A stretch of 40,960 bases of DNA, taken from assembly GCA_027576995.1 (NCBI GenBank), contig JANBQC010000226.1, positions 1 through 40,960 of the forward strand, written 5' to 3'. This document shows, piece by piece, positions 31,796 through 40,960 of the stretch. Every line of letters starts with the position of its first letter. The stretch's first letter is position 1. The notes beneath the pieces were generated by a model that was given only the letters and a program-made list of their open reading frames with translations, had not been told where the DNA came from and did no database searches. This DNA is from Dimargaris cristalligena (taxonomy: Eukaryota > Kickxellomycota > Dimargaritomycetes > Dimargaritales > Dimargaritaceae). Made by a program: the position numbers and the translations under genes.

Positions 31796-34700
31796 TTACA
31801 TAGCCATTGCGAACAGCCCGGACTTGCGCGTTTTCCGCTGGGCCCCGGCGACTCTAATTTTGGGTGGGCTACTACCGGCCGACGACGTCCGGGACGATCC
31901 AGCTGCACCTCTTGGTTTGGCCATAGATGAATTAAATCGCGTAGTTTTTGTAGAGTTCGATATCGCTTTCGATTTGGATTCCGACTCTGAATCATCGTCC
32001 GATGAAGAAGACAATGAAGCACTTGATGCTGAATCAGAATCACTATCATCATCGTCATCATCTTCGTTACTTTCATCTGACAAAACATCCGGACTATGGA
32101 GGAGGGAATGGGCCGGCGAATTAAAAATCTTGGCCGCTCCTGTGACTAATTGGGCGGATGTACGAAGTTGGTCGAATTGGCGGGAGGCCGCTATTTGGGA
32201 GAGGGAGCGGAAACTCGATTTTTGTAGCAATTTACCGGGCGCGAGGTCCATTGATATAGCCCCCCCCGGGGGACCACTAGTACGTCGGCCGTTTAAGGCC
32301 AAAGTGGCCTTTGCAGATGCCTGGGTGGTTGTTTTGTTAGACGAGTCCATGGAGGTGGATGATGCGGCGGTCTCGGAGTTGGACTCTTCGGAATCGCCAT
32401 CGGAGCCCGAGTCAGTGTCAGTGTCGGAATTGGAGTCTGAACCCGAGCCAGAGTCGCTTTCGGAATCCAGTTTAGCTGGAGTGGGTTGTTCAACCGCGAG
32501 ATTAGATTGCGGAATAACCGGGATTTGTACACCGGGCTGTTTCTGGTCCCCTTGGTTATTAACCTTGGGGTTGTCCTCGGAGTCCGACTCCAAATCTAAC
32601 TCCGACTCCTCGGACTCGGAACTAGAGCCCGAATCCACGGCTACCCTAACGTCCGTATTAGCTTGCGGAATCGTGGGGGTTGGGACCGTCGGATTGACCT
32701 TGCTTATAATAATGTCGGTGTCTGAATCAGTGTCGGTATCCGAGGCAGTGTCAGCATCGGAATTGGACTCTGATTCAGAATCAACGTCCATTGGGGCGCT
32801 AACTACAACTATCGGGCTGACGGGTTTTAGGGGCTGGGCCTCCGTCTTCGGCACCGTAGGTCGCTGGGCGTTTTGGCTCGATGGATCGACGATATCAGAG
32901 TCTGATTCAGAATCCGAGGTCGCGCTCGAGTCGCTTTCGGAATCCGAGTCGGAACTGTACGTTAATTTAGCATTGGAGGTGGATGTCCGAACAGGAGGGG
33001 CCGGGGGATTCGAATTCGACGGAGTTTTAGCTTGAGTCACTTGTGTTTTGGGACCCAAGTCGGAATCAATGTCCATTTGGGACCCGGTACCGGATTTAGG
33101 GCTGGCCAAGGGCTTGCTTGGGGTCTTGCTTGCTACGGCACGCTGCTGTGTAACTTTGGCGGCTGGAATGGAGGTACTGGTCTTAGTGCTAGTTCTAGTG
33201 GTAACGGAGGTGGTAGAAGGAGCAGCGGATCGGAGGCCAGTTGAGCTACGCGTGGCGGGACCACTTTTGCGGCTGGTAGGTATAATAAGCACATCCGCGT
33301 CCGAGTCTGAATCAGAATCCGAGCACGAATGGCCACCAATCGTTTTAACAGCGGGCCGCAATTGGGTCCAGGCGCTAGTTCGCGGCGAGGGCACCGGTTT
33401 AGCGTTCGGGACAGCCTTGGGTGCGGCTGGCCGACTAACGGGGGTGGTGGCTGGGGTAGCCTTGGGTTCCGGTTCGGACTCGGAGTCCGCCTCTGAACTT
33501 GAGCCTGAATCTAAATCAGAGTCTGATTCTGGTAGTTGGCCCCAATCCGAATCCGACGACTGTTTCGGGGGTTGCGTATGCTCGTCGTTCTTCTTAATGG
33601 CTTCCCGCTCAGCAACCGTGTTCGAACCGGTCGACTGTGTCGGTTGTGGGAGCGGGGCCACTGGCGCTGGCGCCGGGGCGGCTTCTGGGGGTGAGAGGGC
33701 GGGAGGAGGAGCCACCCTGCCGGGAGATTTGAGGGTAATATTATGCATTGCGGACCGAGCCAGTTGGGCCGTGCTTAAGGTAGGGACGGAAGGGGATGCC
33801 TGGACAATGGTTGGTGAAGCGAAGGTCTTGGCGGCCACTGCAGTCCGCCCGTTTCCTTGGGAACGGTCCAGCGGGTTAACGACCACGGATCCTTCCCGCG
33901 GACTGGCGATGCCAATATCGGATATCATCGCGACCGATGGCCCATCGTCTATCATTTCGGTAGTAGGTGATGTGGCCTGGGCAAGCGTAGGGGTTACCAT
34001 GGCTTGTGTGGGGGTATCGGTACCGGAAGCGGGAAAACCGCCGCCGCCACCGAGACGGGAGGGAGTATGATCAGCCGGTGAAGGTGACCGGGCGGGGGGA
34101 AACTTGGGCTTCTTGGCCGGGAGAGAGTTGTCATCATCAACGGCCGCCGACTGGGGCGCTAGAGAGTGTTTACGGGGATTCTGAAATTCCGGGGCGGTGG
34201 GTGTCACCATTTCCTGCGATACAGCATGAACGGTCGACACGGAATGTGCCAAAGCCGAGTGATCAACCGAAGTGGTCGAAAGCATCCTAATGGGCGTTTC
34301 GTTAGGGGGTGACGATCTAATATGCACCTCAGCCATGGACTGAACAATTTGGAGTTGCTGGTGTTCGTTCGGGTTCGGGTAATGGGTCGGCGGCATAGTC
34401 ACGGTCGCCATCGCAAACAGGGTATCACTGTCCCCGAAAACCTCCTCGACCCGGTAAATATCGGGCAAGTCATAAAAAGCCAGGTCTTTTAAGCGAAGGA
34501 TATCGACGGACGGGTCGTGGGGGTACATTTGGTGGTACATGCGGGCGATTTTCGTTTTCAGCTGGGCCAAAGTCGCTTCACCGCGCTCAATGATCAAAAA
34601 GCGGCGTTTCACTTTATACGCCGTTAGGCCGCCGGCGTGGGACGATAGGTCGTCGTTGAGAATCATGGAAGGCATGCCCCCCATCCCCATTCCTCCTCCT

Positions 34701-34933
34701 CGCAACGGACTGGGCCGACGGGACGAGGCATTATAAGTGACGGAGTCGGACGGCCCGTCCATGTCACCCTCGGCCTGGAGTAGCGACAAGGGACCCCGGC
34801 GGGGCGAATTGGGCAAAGTGTCGCTGAGTAAGACCAATTGGGTCTTGAGGCGGTACATGGTCGGCTGGGGCCGGGCCACCTGCGGGGAATAGTGGAGACC
34901 GTTGCCCCCATTTGGGGTCTGGTGGGCGTACAT
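31796..34933 (-). CDS. Net1/Tof2-like nucleolar protein with Cdc14-anchor N-domain and long acidic Ser-rich tail
   Basis: One exon, 1045 residues from the chosen ATG (CCACCAATG). Seen: a basic start, MYRLKTQLVLL at about 26-36, then at about 106-175 the block VKRRFLIIERGEATLAQLKTKI, MYPHDPSVDILRLKDLAFYDLPD, VEEVFGDSDTLFAM. This matches the N-terminal domain shared by yeast Net1 and Tof2 (Cdc14-binding family). A Pro/Ala/Ser linker follows. Then come many Ser-Asp-Glu runs (roughly 480-1020), ideal for casein kinase 2, and a basic end (AQRKTRKSGLF). Known: Net1 tethers Cdc14 and Sir2 at rDNA and stimulates Pol I. Function here is inferred from the N-domain only. A frame-consistent ATG at 35050 lies upstream of a TATA-like run (34963-34975), so it is less likely; the ATG at 34858 is also possible. 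Confidence 0.78.
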   Translation of the reverse strand: MYAHQTPNGGNGLHYSPQVARPQPTMYRLKTQLVLLSDTLPNSPRRGPLSLLQAEGDMDGPSDSVTYNASSRRPSPLRGGGMGMGGMPSMILNDDLSSHAGGLTAYKVKRRFLIIERGEATLAQLKTKIARMYHQMYPHDPSVDILRLKDLAFYDLPDIYRVEEVFGDSDTLFAMATVTMPPTHYPNPNEHQQLQIVQSMAEVHIRSSPPNETPIRMLSTTSVDHSALAHSVSTVHAVSQEMVTPTAPEFQNPRKHSLAPQSAAVDDDNSLPAKKPKFPPARSPSPADHTPSRLGGGGGFPASGTDTPTQAMVTPTLAQATSPTTEMIDDGPSVAMISDIGIASPREGSVVVNPLDRSQGNGRTAVAAKTFASPTIVQASPSVPTLSTAQLARSAMHNITLKSPGRVAPPPALSPPEAAPAPAPVAPLPQPTQSTGSNTVAEREAIKKNDEHTQPPKQSSDSDWGQLPESDSDLDSGSSSEADSESEPEPKATPATTPVSRPAAPKAVPNAKPVPSPRTSAWTQLRPAVKTIGGHSCSDSDSDSDADVLIIPTSRKSGPATRSSTGLRSAAPSTTSVTTRTSTKTSTSIPAAKVTQQRAVASKTPSKPLASPKSGTGSQMDIDSDLGPKTQVTQAKTPSNSNPPAPPVRTSTSNAKLTYSSDSDSESDSSATSDSESDSDIVDPSSQNAQRPTVPKTEAQPLKPVSPIVVVSAPMDVDSESESNSDADTASDTDTDSDTDIIISKVNPTVPTPTIPQANTDVRVAVDSGSSSESEESELDLESDSEDNPKVNNQGDQKQPGVQIPVIPQSNLAVEQPTPAKLDSESDSGSGSDSNSDTDTDSGSDGDSEESNSETAASSTSMDSSNKTTTQASAKATLALNGRRTSGPPGGAISMDLAPGKLLQKSSFRSLSQIAASRQFDQLRTSAQLVTGAAKIFNSPAHSLLHSPDVLSDESNEDDDDDDSDSDSASSASLSSSSDDDSESESKSKAISNSTKTTRFNSSMAKPRGAAGSSRTSSAGSSPPKIRVAGAQRKTRKSGLFAMAM

Positions 34934-35135
34934 TGGTGGGAACCAGAAACGAAGGCAAAGAGTGATATATATATATCTGACTTGAGCAGGACTGGGTAAG
35001 GAATAAGGCAACGGTGACTGTGATTCAGGACAGGCGTTTCCTTCAAACAAGCTCTAGGGTAGATGAATTGAGGCCGACGAGGGGGATTAGAAAAAGGACG
35101 GGGTGGGGAGTGTCGAAAGAGTGAAAAAAATCAAT

Positions 35136-35162
35136 AGAGAGAGAGAGTGTGTGTGTGTGTGT
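35136..35162 (+). repeat. GA/GT compound microsatellite
   Basis: Six GA units run directly into about seven GT units upstream of the Net1-like gene. Confidence 0.85.
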
Positions 35163-35513
35163 GAAGGAATCGAGGTAGGGGGACCAATCACCTCGCGCAG
35201 GGTGCCTTTTCGGCAGAGTATCTTACCAACAATGAACTGACCAAGTCGAAGCCGTGGACTTACTGGTAGTTTTGCCCAAGGACTCCATACGAAAGAAATG
35301 CGGGGGTTAATAGAAAGTAGAAGGGAGTTTAGAAGTTCCTCTCTTAGTGTATTTCTTTAATCATTGTAGGGGGAGAGGGTTGAAATTTGAATGAGAGCAG
35401 TTAATTTGGCAATAGTGAAAAAAAAAATGCCGAGTACCTCTGATTGGGGGATGAAACCAGGACTGACCACTGTGTGTATATAGAATCATTATATAGTGGA
35501 GCAGGGAGACTTA

Positions 35514-35532
35514 CTACACACACACACACACT
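35514..35532 (+). repeat. (CA)n microsatellite
   Basis: About nine CA units. On the minus strand it follows directly after a GTAAGT donor-like site of the possible exon. Confidence 0.85.
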
Positions 35533-35535
35533 TAC

Positions 35536-35752
35536 ATGTATACAATCAACAGACATTGCTGACTATTCGCATGGAATAGTGCCATTCCAGACCTCGATAA
35601 TGCTCCCCAATTGTGGAAGCATGTTCCCTCCACGTTATAGCTGATGCTGCAAAAGACCAACATGTCAGTGCCATAGCAATCCTCGGTAGGCGCAGATCTC
35701 CAAATGTTGGGCCGTTTCAGTCGGTATTTCTCATGGGCGGGGCAAAAGTACA
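35536..35752 (-). CDS. Possible internal exon of an unrecognised Cys-containing protein
   Basis: Seen: a 72-codon minus-strand frame flanked by an acceptor-like TTGCAAG and a strong donor-like GTAAGTG. It encodes four Cys and a protein-like stretch (CPAHEKYRLKRPNIWRSAP, CYGTDMLVFCSISYN, CFHNWGALSRSGMALF). A short in-phase block after a CACACAG site (35486 region, IGQSWFHPP) might continue it. No start exon or signal peptide was found upstream, so the gene, if real, is incomplete in my reading. It could be a relic. Confidence 0.2.
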
Positions 35753-36443
35753 CTTGCAATTTCAAGTGATATACACCAGCTCAGTAGGCTGCTTTAGAGG
35801 TCATTGAAGAATTCAATGTCCACAACCTATATTTAGCATCAGGTGTATTTAGAGGTGAAAAAGGAGCCCACTCAACTCTATACAGTTGTAGCTAAACCCG
35901 TCCACACACACACTCACGAACACGCACACGCAAAACCAAAAATGATAACACAGCAATGCTTTTGGTTCGCTACAATAATGTCAAAGAGGCGCCAGATAAG
36001 TCACGATGTTCATTGAAAATACAATTAAATGGGGAGGGTGGAGGTGAATTATGGATAGGCACTATTATAATATTAAAACGAGGGAGGGCAAAAAAGTTCA
36101 CTCGAATGGGTTGTCACCAAAGTGATAATGGGAAAGGATAAGTAATATGATGGGCATTCATACAGGATCATTACTTGTGATTATCGAATAGTCACACTGA
36201 GTTAGGGGGGCATAAAGGGATTTTCCAAAGGAAAAGAATGGGAGTGGGCAATTAAGGCCATTGGCGCGGCCGAAATGGCGGGCTCGAATATCCCAAGCTG
36301 GGAGCAGCAACTCGGGCCAAGGTATCGTTAATGTCTAAAGTATAATGGCAGGGAGGAGTGGGGTGAACTGGGGGGGTTGCGGGGTACAGGGTCCGGTAGA
36401 TGTCGGTAATAGTCGCAACATAGTCCTAGGCTGAGGTATATCA
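35753..36443. other. Spacer without a clear gene
   Basis: AT-rich 0.7 kb with a short CA-rich run at 35903-35932. No supported gene. Confidence 0.4.
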
Positions 36444-36632
36444 TTAGTACCAGCCCGAACCAAAGTCAGGTAGAAGCCAGGCGGGCTGGGCGGCGGCCAC
36501 ATCGGCACCGCCAACAATACCAGACGGGGCGGTAGTCGCGGCAGCCGTGGAAGACACAGTCGGAGCGGCCTGGGTCATGGTGAGGGTGGCCACAAGGACG
36601 ATGGCTAAGGCCCAAATTTGAGAGTGCTGCAT
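36444..36632 (-). CDS. Small secreted peptide, 62 residues
   Basis: Seen: MQHSQIWALAIVLVATLTMTQA is a textbook signal peptide with a likely cut after TQA. It leaves a mature peptide of about 40 residues rich in Ala, Thr and Ser (APTVSSTAAATTAPSG) and ending in Gly/Asp plus aromatic residues (PAWLLPDFGSGWY). It has no Cys, so it is not a disulfide-stabilised effector. Function unknown. A TATAATAG lies about 40 bp upstream and a TATATAAA about 300 bp upstream. Coding status rests on the signal peptide and composition, and a chance frame cannot be excluded. It may belong to the same secreted-protein complement as the gene at the left edge, though no sequence similarity was seen. Confidence 0.55.
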   Translation of the reverse strand: MQHSQIWALAIVLVATLTMTQAAPTVSSTAAATTAPSGIVGGADVAAAQPAWLLPDFGSGWY

Positions 36633-36671
36633 TATACGGAGGTGGATGTGTTTATCTGGGAGATGGTACGT

Positions 36672-36679
36672 CTATTATA
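36672..36679 (-). promoter_or_regulatory. TATA-like element for the small secreted peptide
   Basis: TATAATAG on the minus strand, 40 bp before the ATG. A second candidate, TATATAAA, is at 36928-36935. Confidence 0.3.
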
Positions 36680-39600
36680 CCCAACAATAGCAGTGGGGCG
36701 GTAAGGTTGGCTGATAATAGTAGGTCACGATGCGTTATGAAGGAGTATAATTATTCAATAATTATTCAGTAATTTAGCAGGACACGAGTTAAGAGGTAGT
36801 GACGAATGAAGTGAGCCAGGGTCGTAAATTTAAAAATAAACGGGTGTCAGGGAGTAGAGCAGGAGGAGGACATGAGGGAATCTAATACACATGAAGGGAT
36901 AAAACCAATAGTGACCGCGGGGTGTAGTTTATATAGGGTTCCCCAAATGGTAAATTTACGTGCAGACTCTCTAGCCAGCCATTCTCCTCTATCCTCTACC
37001 ATTCCATCCCTATAGACCACTCTCTACGGAAAATCCATATTGCCCTCCTCTGACCCCCCCTTGAGAAAGAGACAGTCATGTATATTGGGTAGGAAAGAAG
37101 GATTAGACAACTCTCATCGAAACATACATTCTATTTGTCCACGAATCCTCCTCCCCCGCCCTCTAGACCAATCGCCCACAGTTTCTCCCTCCTCTCTCTC
37201 CATTCGCGCCATTGCTACGTGCATGTTCCTAGAGATATCGAACAGGAGTAACCTGAGATCTACCCCATTACATACCCTGGCCCTACACCCAGGATGGCCA
37301 CGAAGTATGAAAAATCCTCACCAACTTTCGGTCGATTTTGGGCTGGATCATCGTTTAAATCGACCAGGGCGGTCAAATAAAATCCATTAAAGAGAAGTGG
37401 TGTACCGAAATGTCAATACATAGACTTTGTGCCTTGAGCTCTTGTTGTCAGTTCAACCAATTTTCAGCGCAAATCACACCGGTTGGCTAGTTGCTTCTGC
37501 TCGTAAGTGGGTTTTTGGGGGCTTCACCGTCGGATTTAGGCCCAAAAAATATGCATTCCGTTTATGGAAGTGCAATACAAGAAATATTAACCAGATAATG
37601 TGACGGCCGACACGCTCACTCTACTATCAACTACTTATCAGGCTACTTTCTAACCCTATATTTTTGGTACTGATTATATGGGGAGCATCACCCCTAACTT
37701 AAACTGGGGTATAGCTGGCACTGGCGCATACCGACATATTCGTTAGGCGACAAGATGAATGCCAACCAGCCAGTCCACATAGGCTACAAAACCTTGCCAT
37801 AGCGGACGAATAGAGTGTCCAGTTACTACCGGCCCCGAGAATGCCCATTATTGCTATAGAAAGAAGGGATAATCATTTTCTGTAGACTTTAAACCGGCCC
37901 TACTATGGTGGAAAACAGCCCAGTATATCCATATATTCCATTCGCCAGAGAGCCATGCCCCAGACAAATTTCCTACCCATGCATTCTGATGCCAATTTTG
38001 CTGGCCACGCTTTATTTGTTCATGTTTGTCAATGATATCATGTTCATTTCGAAATCCAGATTCGCCTATCCGAGTGTAATGTGTGTGAACGGACTGTAAT
38101 TGCCATTCTTGTGGCAGTATAGACCCAGCACCAAATGGACGAGGCATAATGTGGTTAAAACTGCCCAGTAGTATACTCCGCTAAGCCACGGAATGTCCAT
38201 CTCCTCCCCCACATCTAGAGTGAGGTCAACACTCCCCGCTGTACATACCCCCAAATTTAGGTATGGGTCAGTAATCCTATTTTTTTCCTCCCGAATATCT
38301 CATTCACCACCCCAGGTCGATTTCAGCCGCTTCTATTTCGCCAAGAAAAGGTGGTATGGTAATCCATAGAGCCAGCCTTAACTTTCGGCTGATCAGCCCA
38401 CCAATTAAGTGTTCAGGCTTGAATTCGAGACTCTTAACCAACGTTTTATTATTCCCACCCACAGTTTCCCGAGAATTTCTACTACTCCACCATAAATGTT
38501 AACTCGGGCTTGTCTTACGTTTCATAGTGGCGCTGGTTGGGGGTCAAACCCGGAGCTTACACCCCCCCCCGACTGCACTGATATTGTATGGTCGGTATAC
38601 CACTTTTAAAATTAATGAACCAGTTAAGTAGAACCTGGTGTTACTATGTGGCTTTCTCCAATCGCATGTCGCTTGTTCATATGATTACGGTTTATTGGAC
38701 AAAGGGCACGCCGTAGTTAGATAAATATGGTGTTGATGTTCGCACTCTGGATCCATATGGGCAGCATTCAGCTTAAATGTACGGAAATTTCATAGATACA
38801 TATATGGGGAAATAGACGGGGGAGGGGGGGTATTTTTAACGAGGAATGCCTGATACTTCAAATAGATGGCTCATTTTACGCGGCGGGATTCGGCACATCC
38901 CGTGCGCACCCAATAACTAAAACCCCCCATGATGGCGATCATTTAGGATTTTTTCTACTATTACTATAGATCAAGTAGATATGAGCAAGTCCGTTCAACT
39001 GTTTATGACTCCGCAGCCAGTCAGATTAGTTGAGTATGTCTCATGTGTTTCCGCCCAGTTGAATTGGCCAAATCCACGGACCCATTTAAAATATGGTAAT
39101 GGTTGCCCGCCCAATGAGCGGAGATTGAGCCCCCGCATAACCCCATATGCTGTTTCGCTACGGTAGACCGTAGTTTATCTTTAAGCGTGCGCCTAATCCC
39201 AAATCAATATTGAGTGGTGGGAAAACAAGCGTCCCCTATTCAGGGACCGCCGAAAGATCCGTCTCCATATGGTCAAATTTGGAGCCAAATTGTTATTCAC
39301 AAGGCATTCCACTTGAATGGCCCCGGTCGTAAAATAGTCCACCCGCTGAGCTAGCTGAGTTGAACTATTAGAAATGATCTTCGCGCGTTGTTATGCAGAA
39401 AAGGGGACTTTGGTTATTATTTGTACAGTGAACTTGCCTTTCCAGATACATTTTTCATTTAAATCGGCATGATACTTACATATATCCCATATATAGCTGA
39501 TCCATATGAAAATCCGCAATTATCAACCGCCCATTTCTTTGTCATATGTATCTGGAATCCGATCAAAATGTTTCATGGAAGCACTCACTAAAATCCAACT

Positions 39601-40960
39601 CCATAGTCATGATAATCAGCGTAATGATAACCGCTTAAATCGGCCCCGAAAAATCGACTAGAGGGGTCTTCCACGTTTGGGGTTTAGCTTAACTATATAA
39701 AGTGGCTAGGGAAAGAACAGCTGGTTAATCGTTAAAGGGGTGATGGTAGGGTACAGTGTTGGTCGATTAAGCCAAACTTCTGGCGCTGCAAACCCTCATA
39801 CGTCCCCAAAACTGGCACCACTCGAGGCAATGATACTGACACCTTTTTGGTAATTTTACAAATCCACTGTTTATAAATAAGGAATGCGCCCATGTGCACC
39901 AAGTTAATCCCACCATATTGCTCAAATCGTAAAGTCAGGTTCCTACTAATATGCGCTTAAAGTTTTCCCAAAAGCAGGAATTTGATGGATAAGTTGGGTG
40001 CCATGTTTGGTTTGCTTCATGGTTGTCTGATTATATTAAAATTGGGTTGAACTGGTGTGATAACGCCTGCTAATATACCCGCAATCCTTCTAGAAATGTG
40101 TATTGAAACGTTGGTTGGCCTACCGATGTGCTTTATTTTATAGATATCTTAACCGAGTACACGAAGGCAGCTCCGTACTTGGATTGTGATGAAATTTCAC
40201 CTTCTTCCTGTGGCTCTACATATGTGGACTCGCTTGGCGGCCTGTATGATACGTTAGAGGGGATAAGGAGTAACGGATGATCCTTCTATTTTTACTTGCG
40301 AATCCTTTCGATTGTAGATCTACGTAGACCTTATTCGCACCATGTTAATCTATACTTACGTTAAGATCATGACTAGACGTAAAGCCCCTTTACCGTATTT
40401 ACTCAAGAATGAAGTATCGATGCGTTAAAACTGCTGCCATTTCCATCGATTACTCCAGCAGATCTAGGGGGAGGAGTCGATTGACACCAAGCTAAGGAAT
40501 CAAAGTAAGACTATTCATTTGCCATTACTGTAGTTGCTGCTGCTCGATGCTACTTGAATTGTAAACAGTAGGCTCACTGTTGGTCAATACCCACTTTGAC
40601 ACGCATATTGATGTTTATGACTAAATTACGTTTCGTAGCGTGGTGAGCATTTCAGTATGACGTGTTATGAAGACCCCATATAAACGGTTGTTCTGTACAT
40701 TGTATTGACTTTTAAACCAAACTGGCCACATTGTCTGCAGGAACCCACAATATAACCCACGGCCAAATCCCGCAAGTGGAAGACATAGAACCGGACTTTG
40801 CCAGTCATCAGCCCCACACACTACTATTCACATTTACAAAGTAACAGCCGACCCTTGTACGGCTTTTGTAATATGGGGGGGAGGGACAGTACCAGCTACA
40901 ATCGTTTTTGGAAACCATGTATTCCTTTCCGCTATCCCTCATCCTTTTCAACTTTAAATG
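36680..40960. other. Gene-empty right end, 4.3 kb
   Basis: No frame here has a recognisable motif. A minus-strand frame at 38066-38254 has one hydrophobic stretch (YYWAVLTTLCLVHLVLGLY) and is not supported further. A perfect palindrome, CTACGGT-AG-ACCGTAG, lies at 39158-39173. No tRNA, rRNA or transposon ends were found. Base composition is AT-richer than in the gene-bearing parts. Confidence 0.5.

Larger units (their letters stand above)
34934..35535. other. Net1-like promoter region and flank
   Basis: Contains a TATATATATA run at 34963-34975 and a GA/GT compound microsatellite at 35136-35162. No gene is seen except the possible minus-strand exon just to the right. Confidence 0.4.

Noticed and set aside
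31776..34070. Long plus-strand frames (419 and 340 codons) rich in Ser/Glu
   Set aside because: They mirror the Ser/Asp codon repeats of the Net1-like gene on the other strand and have no independent motif.
35775..35830. AGCTCAGTAGG, resembling a tRNA box A
   Set aside because: There is no proper box B, no acceptor stem pairing and no anticodon arm.
38066..38254. Minus-strand frame with one hydrophobic segment
   Set aside because: It is a single short frame with no family motif, no convincing splice borders and no start context, in a gene-empty AT-rich region.

Overview
The window reads as nuclear DNA of a fungus, most likely an early-diverging filamentous or parasitic lineage. Genes are split by short introns (about 75 to 690 nt; mostly GTAAGT or GTAGGT donors and YAG or AAG acceptors). 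Start codons often sit in CACCATG contexts. The set of housekeeping genes is eukaryotic, and three TTAGGG telomere-type units lie inside the sequence. No bacterial operons, ribosome binding sites, CRISPR arrays, complete mobile elements or credible tRNA genes were seen. Homologies were judged by eye from motifs; no database search was run.

Layout: the left edge holds the start of a secreted protein gene (1-215, minus). After about 3.1 kb without a clear gene come TMA46/ZC3H15 (3363-4605, minus), inosine triphosphate pyrophosphatase (5409-6691, minus) and a divergently transcribed EBP1/PA2G4-type protein (7250-8703, plus). MESH1, a (p)ppGpp/NADPH hydrolase-type HD protein, lies at 9823-10479 (minus). 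A gene-poor stretch with the interstitial telomeric repeat follows, then an intronless cytochrome P450 (13741-15426, minus) and another gene-poor stretch of about 3.3 kb with a hairpin and a 5S-like sequence.

The middle is a compact cluster of small, intron-split housekeeping genes: mitochondrial ribosomal protein bS16m (18696-19539, plus), an aminodeoxychorismate lyase-type class IV aminotransferase in at least seven exons (20097-21775, minus), PIG-P of the GPI-GlcNAc transferase (22198-23159, minus), LTO1/ORAOV1 (23742-24647, plus) and a two-exon protein resembling REX1-B (25403-26580, minus). ITPA/EBP1 and PIG-P/LTO1 are head-to-head pairs about 560-580 bp apart.

The right part (27.7-30.2 kb) has open frames of unknown identity that may be an unrecognised or decaying gene. 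Next is a large single-exon Net1/Tof2-like nucleolar protein with a long Ser/Asp/Glu-rich tail (31796-34933, minus), a possible exon at 35.5-35.75 kb and a 62-residue secreted peptide gene (36444-36632, minus). The last 4.3 kb holds no gene I can support. The genes are functionally mixed: translation, nucleotide clean-up, folate/PABA, GPI anchors, Fe-S targeting and rDNA/nucleolus. They do not form a pathway, so no dedicated new multi-gene system is visible.
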